Shown piece after piece: positions 10,560-21,229 of a stretch of DNA of 64,000 nt. The position numbers and the translations under genes were made by a program. This DNA is from Ladona fulva (Eukaryota; Arthropoda; Insecta; Odonata; Libellulidae): NCBI GenBank assembly GCA_000376725.2, contig KZ308479.1, positions 608,248 to 672,247 on the forward strand, in the 5' to 3' direction. Below the pieces are notes generated by a model. It was not told the DNA's origin, searched no databases, and saw only the letters and a program-made list of their open reading frames with translations. Each line of letters opens with the position of its first letter. Within the stretch, counting starts at the first letter, position 1.

Positions 10560-11540
10560 CGTGTTCAATGAAAACCGGAATTTCGGTTTGGCTGCGGTTT
10601 CATTCCTTCGGAAAACATCGAACCAGTTTCGCTCACATAAAATGATCCCTGTACAAGGATTATTTAATGAGCGATTCTTACATAGAATTTCTTTTCTTTA
10701 AGTAGTAGTATGGTAGTACTGCTAAAAGGGCTTCGACTGCTAAAGTCATTTCATACGTGAGCCTTCACCGGGAATCGAACCCGGAACAGCTTTCACCGAA
10801 GTCGAACGCGTTACTCACTCAGGTAGCTCAGCTATCAGGAAGCCCTGTAATTAAGTTTTGGAATAAAAATATGATATGAAAGGAATATAAAGCATGAGTT
10901 TGGAATTAATTTTCAATTTAGTGAGTTTCCAGTGACCGTAATAATAGCAGCTGCTACACATGAATTGAAACCGATCATCGGAACGGAAAATATATCGGTC
11001 GACGGTTTCGGTTTAGGTTCGAAAATTTCAATTTTTCGGTTTGGGTTCGGTTTACAACTCGGTTGAACCGGTTCCGGTTCAATAAAAACTCCGAATTTCG
11101 GGTCAGATTCGGTTTCATTCGGGCAATAAAAGTCGAACCGGCTCCAACCGGTTATCTTTTCGCTCCGATAAAATGATCCCTTTGCAAGGATTTTAATGAT
11201 TCTTACGTAGAATTTCTTTTAATCAAATTATAGAACTAAAATATGGTGTGAAAGAAAGATAAAGCATAAGTTAAGTTATAAAATCTTAGTTGTTAATGAG
11301 TTTCCTGTGGTCGTAAAATTTCAACTACTACACATGAATGAAAAACGATAACCGGAACCGAAAAAGCATTGGTACCCGCTTTCCGTTCAAGTTCGTGGGT
11401 TTCAACCTTTCGGATTGGATTCTGTTTTAACTTCGGAAAATAATAATGTTTTTTTGTCATTGTTTTTAGTTCGGTTCTGGTTCAATTTCCTGGCAATTCC
11501 ATTCGGTCTTCCTCGCCCTTTAGAACCATTTACATTCTCT
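10560..11540 (+). repeat. CGGTT-rich repeat, tandem array of two units plus a third edge
   Basis: Two successive units share a 250-bp non-CGGTT body: AAAATGATCCCT-GCAAGGATT, TAGAATTTCTTTT, AATATG-TGTGAAAG, GAGTTTCC-GTG, CTACACATGAAT. The bodies begin near 10638 and 11168. CGGTT-rich blocks separate them (10565-10635, 10975-11165, 11345-11540). The first body is interrupted by a SINE at 10701-10845 and the second is not, so the second serves as an empty site. Confidence 0.75.
10701..10845 (-). mobile_element. tRNA-derived SINE, family A (nested)
   Basis: On the minus strand the head reads GGGCTTCCTGATAGCTGAGC and has a perfect B box in CCGGGTTCGATTCCCGG. The family-specific tail follows (AAGCCCTTTTAGCAGTACTA). 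TTAAGT flanks both sides and may be the target duplication. The homologous unit at 11168-11330 lacks the insertion. Confidence 0.75.
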
Positions 11541-11650
11541 TCATAGACCGTTTTAGTCATTTTTCTTCTATCCAATCTCTATATTTGCCCAAACCTGTAT
11601 CAAATCACAATACTGGTAAACACTATTATACCAGAATTATTGTCAATATT

Positions 11651-11800
11651 AGTAGTAGCATTTATTTTTAAAAGTACTTCTATAGCTGAGATAATTTCGT
11701 ACATGTGGAATTTGACATGTGCGGAAATGCACAACGAGCGGGAATCGAACCCCGAATCGCTTTCATCAAAATCGAAGGCGTAACCCACTTGCTAGCCCCT
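11651..11800 (-). mobile_element. tRNA-derived SINE, family A, decayed
   Basis: The minus strand carries GGGGCTAGCAAGTGGGTTAC, a B box in GGGGTTCGATTCCCG, then a tail ending AGAAGTACTTTTAAAAATAA and CTACTACT. An extra ~30 bp lies between the head and tail compared with the 55890 copy. TAGTAGT lies on both flanks, but the tail itself is (ACT)n, so this is not a secure target duplication. Confidence 0.65.
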
Positions 11801-12799
11801 AGTAGTTATTATAATAGTATTACCATACTGGTAATTCTGTCATATTATTATCTTTTTTCCTTACAATTCTGGCCACGCTCTTCTTTCATTCCAATATTAT
11901 TACTGATTTTTTCTCCACATTTTCTCACCCATGATCTCATGTATTTCATCACAATTGTATTTATTTCGCTCGTACGACTTACACCCCAAAATCTAACACG
12001 TGTACAACAAGCCTAGAGCAGGCACAAATCTAGTCATGAGCACACAGGTCACGCCTTTTAAACAGAAAATTCATCCAATTTTCTCCAAAAATGTTTATAA
12101 GTAGCTAGAATATAGGATTCAGTTGTGAAAGTACACTCCCACTTGTAAATACACTCCAGCCGATGTATACTTTACAGCCCTCACAGCGAACGATGCTACC
12201 TGCACTTTTCGACATGGCAGTTTTTCGAAAGCCTACTCTCGTGTAAAAGAAGTTCCTTTTTTTAATTTTATCGGTCATTTGAACTTAGCCTCCCATTTCA
12301 GTTCGCATGCGCTGCGTATCTGCGCCCGTCGCTCTTCTCTTTTTTTCGCTCCAGCGCCTGAGTGGCTCACAAGCGCCCTCCAACCGACCTTCTTTCGAGT
12401 GCTCCGGACAATCGATTTGAGTATCCGATGAACAGGAAGTACGCCATTGCGTCCATTCTCTGGCCTTCCGACGACTAAAATTGGTACATCCCCGACCAAC
12501 TCTTCGAGGGCTACAAATAAATATTCCCGTGAGATTGATTCCGAAATGTGTGACCCGTTGCTTCGTTTATTCTTCTGTTTCTTTAATTCCGAATCCATGG
12601 ATTGAAAGCGAGGAAAATTTCCCGACGTCAATTCTCATTCCATAAGCTTTGTGTACAACTGTCAGTACTAATGGTGCCTCTTTAGAGATGGACTTATCTC
12701 AGAGGAACTCAGGTACCTCTGAGCCAATTCTTAGTAGCTGAAGACCTCTTCCTGGTGCAATGCGTATTATAGGCAGCAAACGGAGCATTTCCTATTTGC
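11801..12799. other. Non-coding DNA with a GC-richer patch
   Basis: A 118-codon open frame at 12275-12631 (minus) sits in a GC-richer patch (12280-12480). Its product is lysine/arginine-rich near its C-terminal end and matches no family I know. I see no splice sites that would make it part of a gene. The remainder is AT-rich and unassigned. Confidence 0.3.
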
Positions 12800-12950
12800 T
12801 TTCCGCAGGGAATCGAACACGAACCGAACTTGAACCGGAAACCGACCCGGAAATTAAAAATCGTAATTTTTTAATTAAAAATTGATCCAGAACCGAGAAA
12901 ATGAAATTCCTGAACACGTGCAAAAAACGAAAACCGTTAATTATACCACT
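12800..12950 (-). repeat. CGGTT-rich dispersed repeat, inverted partial copy
   Basis: On the minus strand it contains CCGGGTCGGTTTCCGGTTC and AACGGTTTTCGTTTTTTG. It is the only minus-oriented copy of this family found here. It ends within AT-rich DNA without a visible boundary. Confidence 0.5.
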
Positions 12951-13099
12951 CCGCTTATGTTTCCTAATAACACAATTCATATAGTCTTATATGTATGTTA
13001 ATACTAACCCCATGAGTCAACTGTTCTTCGAAAATGGACGAATGAAAGGAATTTCGCGGCGGTCTTAGCTGAACAATCTGTGAACAGTAGATTCATAAA

Positions 13100-13620
13100 A
13101 AGTGTGCAGAAATAAAACAAACCCAGCACTCATAGCTCTGAAGAGAGGATTAGCTATGATTTGTCTGTGTGAAGGTCTGAACAATGTAGTTAACACAAAA
13201 TTGCCTACAATTATAATACGAATGCGGACACTCCATGTTAAGCTATTCGTAGAGTTACTCCCGGATATTTCTCAAATTCTACTGTTGATAAATTTATCCC
13301 TCGGATGCTGTGTGAATAATCATTAATAATAGATTTTCTTTCGAAGAAGTTAACCGCTGAACATTTGTCTCTAATTAGCTCCAATTGCCAATCATCTATC
13401 CATTTCATAATTTCTTCTAGGTCACTCGATAGGGTTAATCTATCCTCTCTACTCTCTATTACCCTTTAAATTACCGTATTATCCGCGAATTTCCGGACTT
13501 TTTTCAACGAATTCTACGAATTTCCGGACTATCAATCAGATTGCTAAGGTCGTTGATGTACACTAAAAATAGTAACGGTCCGATTACGCTACCCTGCGGG
13601 ACGCGCAAAATGTGACAAAC
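13100..13620 (-). pseudogene. LINE reverse transcriptase core, decayed
   Basis: Reading down the minus strand from 13620: RVPQGSVIGPLLFLVYINDL is the conserved pre-palm block of non-LTR reverse transcriptases. It is followed, after a short break, by FADNTVI (the catalytic FADD box with its second aspartate changed to asparagine, then a stop). Next come LTLSSDLEEIMKWIDDWQLE and SAVNFFERKS, then a thumb-like LTWSVRI segment ending near 13105. The 5' endonuclease region and the 3' end are missing. Stops and the lost aspartate make it inactive. It could belong to the FFPRTI LINE family seen elsewhere, but the fragments do not overlap, so this is a guess. Confidence 0.85.
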
Positions 13621-13653
13621 AGAATCGAATTTATATGTACATATGCAAGTCAC

Positions 13654-13776
13654 CAGTGGCGTGTTTAGCGGTAAATATTTAAACAATTACAATTCACATC
13701 GATTTTTGAAAACCCATTTCGGCTCTGGAAGGGGGTTTAATACCCAAACCCCCCCCCCTCCTGGCTAAGCCACTTG
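13654..13776. mobile_element. G-run MITE, short
   Basis: The right end on the minus strand reads CAAGTGGCTTAGCCAGG followed by nine Gs, then a hairpin around GGGTATTAAACCC. The left end, CAGTGGCGTGTTTAGCGG, is a loose inverted partner. Similar ends occur at 23837-23881 and 60455-60513. No target duplication is visible. Confidence 0.5.
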
Positions 13777-14492
13777 CCCTGAAGAAGGTGACAGAGTAAG
13801 AAGTATAGATAGGCCAACTGGCCCGTAAGAAAGAAACAGAATCGTCCATACCCCAATTGGAGCTCGAACTAGCGGTTGGAGACGCAGCTGACCGTTGCGT
13901 GAAACCCAAAAGGATTCATCCGAAGATTGTAGGATTCGCCCAATAATTTGATCCAACGCAGGGCGAGCGCTGTTTATAGAGATATGGAAAAGGGAAGTGC
14001 CTCAGAAAATGAAAGACCAGGCGAGCTTTTCAATTCTAATATCTGTCTGAAGCAGATATTGGAGGCATTAAAAGGTTGAATGGAGACAATTGGGTAGGGG
14101 ATGTGTAGGGGAGGGTGCAGAGGTGTTGGTGCGGAAGGGAAGGGTGGCCGATGTGGAATGCGGCTTTAATAAGGGAGGAGGACGCCTTTATTAATTCGCC
14201 AATAAATTCTCCATCCGTTTCAGGGGAAATGTACGCTATGCACACGTACGACCATTTACATCGGCCCGAATGCAAACCACCGGGCGTCATCTCAAGGGAG
14301 GGCTTTCAAATACACTTCGGCTTCACTCTTTAAGAAATTCACGACTTCACTCGTTAGAATACACTTTATCGGTGGATTTTCATCTTTACTGAATTGTTCA
14401 TAGGCTAAAACTACACCACAGTTTCACCTCGCGACCCTTTTCTATGTTAAATTCGATCACTTTTGTTTTAATTCTGATGCTCCCTTGTTTTA
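13777..14492. other. Non-coding DNA, GC-richer in 14030-14340
   Basis: Overlapping frames of 60-84 codons occur on both strands in the GC-richer part. None is recognisable. No repeat or tRNA-like signature found. Confidence 0.35.
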
Positions 14493-14665
14493 CTACGTCT
14501 ACATCTACATGAATACCCTGCAAGCCGCCTTTCGGAGTGTGGCAGGGGGTGTAAACAACTCGAGTTCGAATTACCTCTTACCTTATTGTAGTCGTGTATC
14601 GTACCCGGAAATAATGAGTCACTAAAACGATTTGTCCTCCCATCTATTTCTTCCACAGTTTTACC
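14493..14665 (-). mobile_element. LINE 3'-end fragment (FFPRTI family)
   Basis: On the minus strand it encodes EEIDGRTNRFSDSLFPGTIH followed by DYN, then the family's end: CTGCCACACTCCGAAAGGCG, GCTTGCAGGGTATTCATG and a TAGATGTAGACGTAG tail. 5'-truncated to about 170 bp. Confidence 0.8.
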
Positions 14666-14774
14666 GTATTCAACTTCTTATCTCTTGTATTTCAACTTCA
14701 TCATGTGTCCTTATCTGTATTTTAGATAAGTGTTAATTGCTTTTTCTTATTTTCCCCTCCTCTTTTTAAATTTT

Positions 14775-15010
14775 AATTGCTACTAACTGTAGGTTTCGTA
14801 GGATTTTCACGTCCCCCTTATCGTGGGTGCTTTCCAGTAGGTCTTATTTGTTTCCTAAGGTTTAGGTTAGGTGAAATATTTCCTTCTTTTTAATGCTTTC
14901 CTTTTGTTTTACTCCCAAAAGCTCTATCTTTAAATCTTTCTATGAATAAGGTTATGTGTAAGAAGAGACTAAATAGCCCCAATCTCGCCTTGAAATAAAG
15001 TCTTTTAATT
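14775..15010 (+). mobile_element. LINE 3'-UTR/tail, hairpin type
   Basis: Same 3' region as 7240-7450 and 16805-17015: GTAGGTTTCGTAGGATTTTC, a CTTATCGTGGGTG-like block, GAATAAGGTTATGTGTAAGA, GAGACTAAATAGCCCC, AATCTCGCCTTGAAATAAAG. The hairpin's 3' arm has decayed. It lies head-to-head with the neighbouring LINE fragment at 14493-14665. Confidence 0.7.
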
Positions 15011-15260
15011 ATAATGAAACCCTACCTCTCACCGATTCCACTATAAGGACATTTATTACATTATGTATAGTTGTATGAAATAATGAACCATTGTATTAAT
15101 AATTTGTCTTTGTATATGCAGTTATTCTTTTATGCAATTACTATGTATTTTATAAGTACCAACATAATGATACGTATACTGATTACAATAATATTAATGA
15201 AGATAATATTAAAAGGAATTATATATTAAAGAGATGTATGTAGAATAATTCGAAACTCTT

Positions 15261-15396
15261 AGTAGTAGTAGTGTTGTAATGTTTCAAGTACTTCGACAGC
15301 TTATGACATTTCGCACGTAGGCCCCCACCAGGAATCGAACCAGGGACCGCTTTCACTGAAGTCGAACGCGTTGCCTACTTGGCTTTCGGGAGCCCC
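15261..15396 (-). mobile_element. tRNA-derived SINE, family A
   Basis: Minus strand: GGGGCTCCCGAAAGCCAAGT head, B box GGTTCGATTCC, tail ending GAAGTACTTGAAACATTACA, then (ACT)n. An AAACTCTT sequence on the left (15253-15260) is found again just right of the element (15400-15407), a likely target duplication. Confidence 0.75.
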
Positions 15397-15610
15397 TCAA
15401 AACTCTTCCGCTTTAAATTTTGGTAGTAATCCATGTAAAATAAAGATGAGACGCTGAGAAAGGTTACTTTTTTTTTACGAATAATTTTAAGTGCCAGCAA
15501 ACTTAAATTCTCTGAATAAGTTTTCCCTTCCGAAAAAGAATACTGTTACTCCTAATGTTATACTTAACCGAAAAATAATTTAAATCTACATTAATATAGA
15601 TAAACTATGG

Positions 15611-15680
15611 GCTCCAGGACATCCAAGATAGCGTATCCTCCTTTAGTGGTTCTGGGTTCGATACTCGATAAAGCCGGTAG
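15611..15680 (+). mobile_element. tRNA-like fragment
   Basis: A-box-like AAGATAGCGTATCC and B-box-like GGGTTCGATACTC with a weak T-stem. It has no matching copy elsewhere in the window. It is a SINE head or a decayed tRNA copy and not a credible tRNA gene. Confidence 0.3.
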
Positions 15681-15710
15681 CTAAAAACCCGGCGAAGTGT
15701 TACATTTTAC

Positions 15711-16368
15711 ATCATAGATGACATCCAGACGCTAAAACATCCGCCTCTCTAAACACCTCAGCACCCATGTCGACTCGAGTGTGTTCGATCCCAAGAAAAG
15801 GCTGCACCAGACATGGGAAATGCGGCCTTCAAGCTACATGCGGCCAATTCCGACACCTCTAGCGGCCTTGTTCTCAATTCTTCAAACTTCTTCAAGAGTT
15901 ATTTTGTGGCTCAGCCTCGATTTTTATGTCAAGCGAAAAAAAATAAGAATGACTCTCCGTTAATTTACCAGACGATTAAATTTGATTTTCTATGCAGGAA
16001 TCCGAGGTCGGACTGTTTGAAGATGCATACCTCAAGCACGACCCGACGGTTTTATATGTGGCCTTTGCATAGAATTTGTTCCCCCTCTTGATATAAACCT
16101 CTCGCAAAAAATACATCCCATGAATCTTCGTATCAATTTTTGGTATGAAATAGAATTACGTACTCATTTCTTTTTAGCTAATTGTAAGAAACCTTTCGAT
16201 GAAAAACAAAACTGAGATTTTATTCTGGAATTCCTCAAACACAAGGAGGCGGACGTGAATTTAAAATAAACATTTACGATACTAAAATCAAGCTGGAAGT
16301 TCTAGAAGAGTTCAAGTGATAGAATGTGACAATTCTGTTATTGTTGTGTGTAATGTTATTATGTCTGC
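15711..16368. other. Non-coding DNA
   Basis: Slightly GC-richer at 15730-15900. Frames of 60-92 codons are unrecognised. Nothing else seen. Confidence 0.4.
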
Positions 16369-16502
16369 TAGGGCTTCCAGATAGCCAATCGGAGTGGACA
16401 ACGTGTATCATTCCTGTGAATTCGGCTCCAGGTTCGACCCCCGGTGGGAGAGGATATGCGAAATGAACCTAACTGTCAAAACATAAATATATTATTATCA
16501 TT
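16369..16502 (+). mobile_element. tRNA-derived SINE, family A, plus-strand copy
   Basis: GGGCTTCCAGATAGCCAATC head, B box CAGGTTCGACCCCCGG, then the family tail ATGCGAAATGAACCTAACTG followed by TCAAAACATAAATA and a TATTATTATCATTA tail. It is the only plus-strand family A copy found. It is more diverged than the others. Confidence 0.65.
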
Positions 16503-16804
16503 AAATCTTGTCTTTTTTAAGTAATTCTTTATTTATGTACATCTATATATTTGTATATCTATATATTTGTAATATGTTTGTAATTGTTGTAATAAATCCA
16601 AATTATTAATATAAAAAATTATTTTTTTTATCAATTACTATTATGGCTGACATCTTCCGATTAATCTGTTGGTTGCCATCGAGACTGAAGATCAAGGTCG
16701 GCAACGACTTGAGCGTAAAAGTCCTATATGGCAATTTACTTTGAAGTTGTGGCTTAATGTATGTAGCAAAGAGCTTCATATGAATAAGGTTATAGACAAA
16801 CATT

Positions 16805-17015
16805 ATAGAGACTTAAAGTACGTTCCGCAGATTTTCCACACTCCCCTTCTTTTGGGTGTTTTCGATTTTTTCCTAACTTAGGTGTTTAAACCCGGATCTC
16901 ACCTTGGCATTTTTTCAAGCTATCCGTTATAAATTTCATATGGCGTAGGATTCGATGTAAGAAGAGACTCGATAGTCTCAATCTCACCCGAATTAACTCC
17001 TATTATCATTATTAA
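16805..17015 (+). mobile_element. LINE 3'-UTR/tail, intact hairpin
   Basis: Carries GTTCCGCAGATTTTCC, TTTTGGGTGTTTTC, TTTTTTCAAGCTATCC, GATGTAAGA and then a perfect 6-bp stem, GAGACTCGATAGTCTC, followed by AATCTCACCCGAATTAA and a TATTATCATTATT tail. This is the best preserved hairpin of its group. Confidence 0.7.
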
Positions 17016-17389
17016 CTCACAGATCAAAGATACTTTAGGGGTATAAAATCCTAGGATGAAGAATTGAGAAAACGTCGATGCGAGTTGGACTCGAATCTCT
17101 ATCTTCCACTTTCTAGGCATTCGCTACCGACACAGTTGTTTTCGGGATGACTAGAGCAGAGCCTTGGCTTGGCAAGGTAACTCAATTGGTTAGAGCAGCC
17201 CCGATAACTTACAGCACGAGTCGACTTTGAAGTATATCCTCGCGAAAATAGCTAATCAAACAGATAGTCGATAGCGTAGGCCAATGAGGAAATGGTGTAA
17301 GGGCGGTGGCAGTACAGCGCAACGGACACCTGGAAGTCCGTTTTTAAATGCAGAGGGTAAACGAAGAGCGCAAATATGAGGGCGAAGAG

Positions 17390-17640
17390 AGGGTTGCTGG
17401 AGACTCCCCAGGGAGCGGTAGTGGGGGAGCCTGTGTTTGAGGACTTTTGATAGCTCCATCTGTCATCGCGGCCGATGCTTGAAACAAAGGCGAAGCGGAT
17501 CGCGTCTCCCCCCACCAATCGCGCCAACGGGTGCCTCTGACGGGGATATACGGCCTCCCGCCGGGGGGGCTCGGCTTCGAGTCCCTGCGAACGATGCTCG
17601 TTATGTCGACCGAGCTCCTCTAGGGAGAAAAAAATAAATG
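17390..17640. other. GC-rich, CpG-containing island
   Basis: Markedly GC-rich against AT-rich flanks. It has a B-box-like stretch (CGGCTTCGAGTCCC) near 17574 that could be a tRNA-derived remnant. Open frames on both strands are unrecognised. Confidence 0.3.
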
Positions 17641-17819
17641 CTCCGATTGCTAATCCATGGCTTCTTCTCGCAGAGAGACTCTCTTTTCCATGCCATGGGG
17701 AAACTTTGGCTTAAAAGAAGTGTTTTCTGCGTTGGTACTGCACTGACTTGGTTTCACAGAGAGGAAGATGTTTGCTTTGAGAAAAGGAGCATTAAAAACG
17801 ATCGTGGTTGCGTCTCCAT

Positions 17820-18640
17820 TGCTCGTATATGTCTGCAAAGAATTCAGCACGAAGGATGGGTAGGACATCACTCCCTCTACCATCAGCTACGAAGAGTTAG
17901 CAGAAAGTAATGAGGCTTACTATAACTACTATGCAAGATGAGGAATGAGGCAGTTTGCCCTTGCTTTCCTCTCAGAGCCAGAATTCTACGTAGAGCTTTA
18001 TAATTGCCAGGAAAATATTCAATCTGAAGGCCGGTTGGGATTTCACTCCCTCGACCACGCTACAAAGGGCAAGGAGAAGAAAATAAGGCATACTAGGCAA
18101 GATGAGGGGTGAATTAGTTTTCTCTTGCTTTCCTAGCTGAGCAAGAATGCTAGAATAAGCAGAACAAGCCGACGTTAGTGAAACACTAGCTCTACGAGTA
18201 ACATTTTTCGTAACATCGCATAAGGTGTGAGGTTACTAGACAAGATGAAGAGTGAGGTAGTTTGCCCTTGCTTCCTCTCTGAGCCAGAATTTTACGTAGA
18301 TCTTTATAATTGCCATTAAAGTATTCAACCCGAAGGCCGGTTAAACCTCATCCCCTCTACCAACAGCTACGAAGAGCTAGGAGAGGAGAATGAGGCTTAC
18401 TAGGGAAGATGAGGAGTGGGGTTGTTTGCCCTTGCTTTCCTCACTGAGCCAGAATGCTATAGCAATACCCTGTAAGTGAAGCACAATGACTCTACGAGAA
18501 AACTTTTCGTAACATTGCTTAGGGAGAAACCTTAATTATTGACACTATTCAGCATAACACATACGTCAGTTCCTTTCATATCATCACAGTCAAGAACAAG
18601 ACTGAGACTGAATTAATTATAAGATACACTTTTCTCTATC
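17820..18640 (+). repeat. T165 element, four units in a doubled arrangement
   Basis: Units begin with TGAGGCTTACTAGGCAAGAT-like sequence near 17911, 18082, 18226 and 18391; the clean spacings are 171 and 165 bp. Each unit holds GAGGTAGTTTGCCCTTGC, CTGAGCCAGAATGCTACG, ATTCA-CCGAAGGCCGGTT and CCTCATCCCCTCTACCA. The constant end domain (TCTACGAGTAACATTTTTCG, TAACATCGCATAAGG) occurs twice, after unit 2 and after unit 4. The locus therefore looks like two head-to-tail element copies. The right boundary lies past GACTGAGACTG. Confidence 0.85.
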
Positions 18641-18789
18641 CAGTGCCAAAAGGAAATGATAAATGTTTCATTCGTCAAGATATAGTAGCAGCACCTTCCA
18701 TTGCTGTATGAAACCAAAAATGGTACGATGAAGATATGAATAACATAGCCGCTGTTAAAACTGCGTGGTAAAAAGGGAAAGACATAGTC

Positions 18790-19070
18790 TGCTTTGGATA
18801 GGTAAAGAATGAATGCGGAATGAAAGAAGGAGCGGAGCGAAAGGGGTGTAGAACGTTGGTTTGGACATGTGGGGAAGATGAATGAAGCGGAATGGAACGC
18901 GAGAGTGCTATGTTTTCGCATTATCAGTGTGAGTGGTTGCAAAGGGAGAGGGAGACCTACGAAAGGAAGTTAAATGTGGTGTATGAGATAGAGAAGGCGA
19001 AAGTGCTTAGGTAAGGAAATGAATGCAAGGAGATAAGTGTCTTCGAGGTAAAAGAAGTGTAGTAAAACTC
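18790..19070 (+). pseudogene. RTE-type LINE ORF2 C-terminal remnant
   Basis: Plus-strand translation gives ERWFGHVGKMNEAEWNARV and, further on, GCKGRGRPTKGS before a stop. The pattern RWFGHVxRM...GRRxRGRPxxRW is the C-terminal signature of RTE-like and related endonuclease-type LINE proteins. The usual final tryptophan-containing stretch is broken by stops. Only this end is present. It lies directly after the T165 locus. Clade assignment is from memory of the family pattern. Confidence 0.7.
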
Positions 19071-19309
19071 AATTCTCGAGGTAAATTTGAGAGAAGTTAC
19101 GTTAGTAAACGGAATTCCTTGCTCTGAAAGGGAATTCCTGAAAACCTGTCATGTAAATTTCCGATGTAGATTATTCAACTATACAATTTTTTAGAGTTAT
19201 TTGATGTTTTGTTCGTTGTATTTATCAAAGGGATTCTGTTGCCATACACATATCTTGTAACTCCCGTCGTGGTATGATATTTCCGATTTCGGTGTATGAA
19301 ATAAATATT

Positions 19310-19453
19310 GATATATATATATATATATATATATATCATCATCATCATCAGCCATTTTCAATCCGACGTCGGATGTAGGCCTCTCCAAGCGCTTTNTATA
19401 TATATATATATATCGATATCGAGATATGTCGATACATCGATATACATCGCATA
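19310..19453. repeat. AT microsatellite with embedded N
   Basis: (AT)n from about 19310 to 19336, then a CATCATCATCATCA run and an RTE end, then an unresolved base at 19396, then (AT)n to about 19412. A CGATAT/CATCGATATACATCG-like degenerate stretch follows. The single N at the edge of the AT run suggests a poorly resolved assembly join. Confidence 0.85.
19337..19395 (-). mobile_element. RTE-type LINE extreme 3' end
   Basis: On the minus strand it encodes KRLERPTSDVGLKMADDDD and ends in (GAT)n (GCTGATGATGATGATG). This is the well-known ending of RTE elements in insects (AGGCCTACATC... AATGGCTGATGATG). Only about 60 bp remain, and the 5' side stops at the N base. Confidence 0.8.
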
Positions 19454-20544
19454 TAAATAAGTTCGATATTATATCAGCAATAACTTCCTGGAAAACTTGA
19501 AATAATGGGTATGACGCATTCAATAAAGGATACAATTTAAGTCTTACATGGACATTGCAATGGCAAAAAATTAAATACTTGTCCTCGATAGTTATTGATC
19601 TTGGCTCGACTTCGTAAACCAATTGAATAACTAGAAAAGTTAATTATTACATCTTTATCATCGTCTTTAGCCATCGAGTATCTTAAATGTCTTCATCCGT
19701 ATCATTGTCCTCCTCCGTTCTTAATACTTTCCTGTATAATTACGTCTCACTACGTTTTCCATCAGCAATTTTCCCGCAGTATATAAATATATACCTTGGC
19801 CCTTCTCTTCTATAATTACTTCCCTCTTAATCCCTGTTTGATTAATTAGCTTCTTCCAAGTTCCTAATATCTAAAAAGAGCTCATTCCATGAACATTACT
19901 TTCAGTTTCTTCCTCCAGCACTACATTTCAGGGCTAGTAATTCATTATTATTTTCCTTAGCCTAGGCGGCAAGGGAAATCATTCTGGGCACGCGACGCAA
20001 TTTCGAACTATTTCTGAACTTTTTCAGGGAATACTTCTATTGTTTGTATTCTTCTGAATGCCTCGTTTCACCAACTCTCATAGCATTCCTCTTTGATATC
20101 ACTGCCAAGATATTATACACAGGTCAGCGACTTGATCACTTTAGATCCAAGCTAGCACAGTACTAGGAGCTGCATCAATATCATTACTCTGTAATACTAG
20201 ACAAATTTATTACTAGCCCTCCCTTGTTAGTGGTAGTAACTCCTTAGCATTGCCTTTTCTCCCAAACAAAGTCCTCGCCCACATTCATCAGATAACTAAA
20301 TATTCCAAAATAATCGGAATTTCGATTTGATGTGTTTTATTATTTAATTTTACATTCTAGATTGATTCCAAAAGTGTTACAAAAATCCATCAATATTAAT
20401 TTTCTTTCCTAACTTCGATCAGCTTTACGAATAGCATATTCAGGAATCAATTTCAGGATGTTTCATTTTTTCACTTGTTATGCTATCTGGTCCTGCTGCC
20501 ATATCTTGATCGATGAAATATTTAATATTTGTATTTGGTTACAG
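19454..20544. other. AT-rich non-coding DNA
   Basis: No coding signal, terminal repeats or tRNA-like boxes recognised over about 1.1 kb. Low GC throughout. Confidence 0.45.
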
Positions 20545-20890
20545 GGTTGAGAAAAGTGTATCTTTTATATACTTTTGTCTCAGTCTTTTTCATGGCCGTG
20601 ATGATATGAAAGCTACTGAAGTATGAGTTATGCTAATTAATGGCATTAATTAACGTTCCTCTTAATGCAATGTTACGAAAAGGTGTTACTTGTAGATTCA
20701 TTGTGTTTCGCTAACGTGGGCTTGTTCTGCTTACAGCATTCTGGCTGAGCGAGGAAAGCAAGGGCAAATTACCTCACTCCTCATCTTGCCTAGTCATCCT
20801 CATTTCCCTCTCCTAGCTCCTCGTAACTCTTCGTAGAGGGGATGAAGTCCCAGTCGGCTTTCGAGGTGAATGCTTTACAGACAGAATTTT
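20545..20890 (-). repeat. T165 element, one unit with both ends
   Basis: The best example of a minimal element. Its one end (GTCTCAGTCTTTTTCATGGC, GATGATATGAAAGC) is followed by the constant domain (GTTACGAAAAGGTGTTACTT) and one repeat unit (GAGGAAAGCAAGGGCAAATT, ACCTCACTCCTCATCTTGCC). It ends with the other terminus (GAATGCTTTACAGACAGAAT). It defines the family ends used to interpret the multi-unit loci. Confidence 0.8.
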
Positions 20891-20949
20891 CTCTATGTAT
20901 ATTTTATTCATTCTTCGTCTCGATCACATTAAATAACTTACTTCTCTCG

Positions 20950-20990
20950 GTTAGAAACTTGCAAGTCTCAATCTCGCCAAGTAAAGACGA
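20950..20990 (+). mobile_element. LINE 3' tail remnant
   Basis: GTTAGAAACTTGCAAGTCTC followed by AATCTCGCCAAGTAAAGACG: the hairpin plus CTCGCC box plus AATAAAG-like layout. It is very short and joined directly to the end of the T165 element. Confidence 0.5.
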
Positions 20991-21229
20991 TAACAAGCCC
21001 ACAAGTTACTACTATACGTCCACCAGCTCTATTTTCCCAGCTTTAATAAACACTTCCGTCACTTCAGCCTTTCCTTTCTAGGAATTCTTCTGGACCATAT
21101 TTTCTACCGTACACTTCCACATTTCCTCCATCTCTTCCGCTCATCACAATCGAGCATAATTTAAAAGTTATTTTCTCTCTATATTTACCACCATATTGCA
21201 CGTGACAATTTGGCACATGAGCCTTCCAA

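Noticed and set aside
12275..12631. 118-codon minus frame as a gene
   Set aside because: No recognised domain, no splice signals, sits in a GC-richer patch where such frames are expected.
13694..13956. Overlapping minus frames downstream of the LINE RT block
   Set aside because: They are upstream of the RT block on the minus strand, but a MITE (13654-13776) separates them and they do not resemble the endonuclease or 5' RT region.
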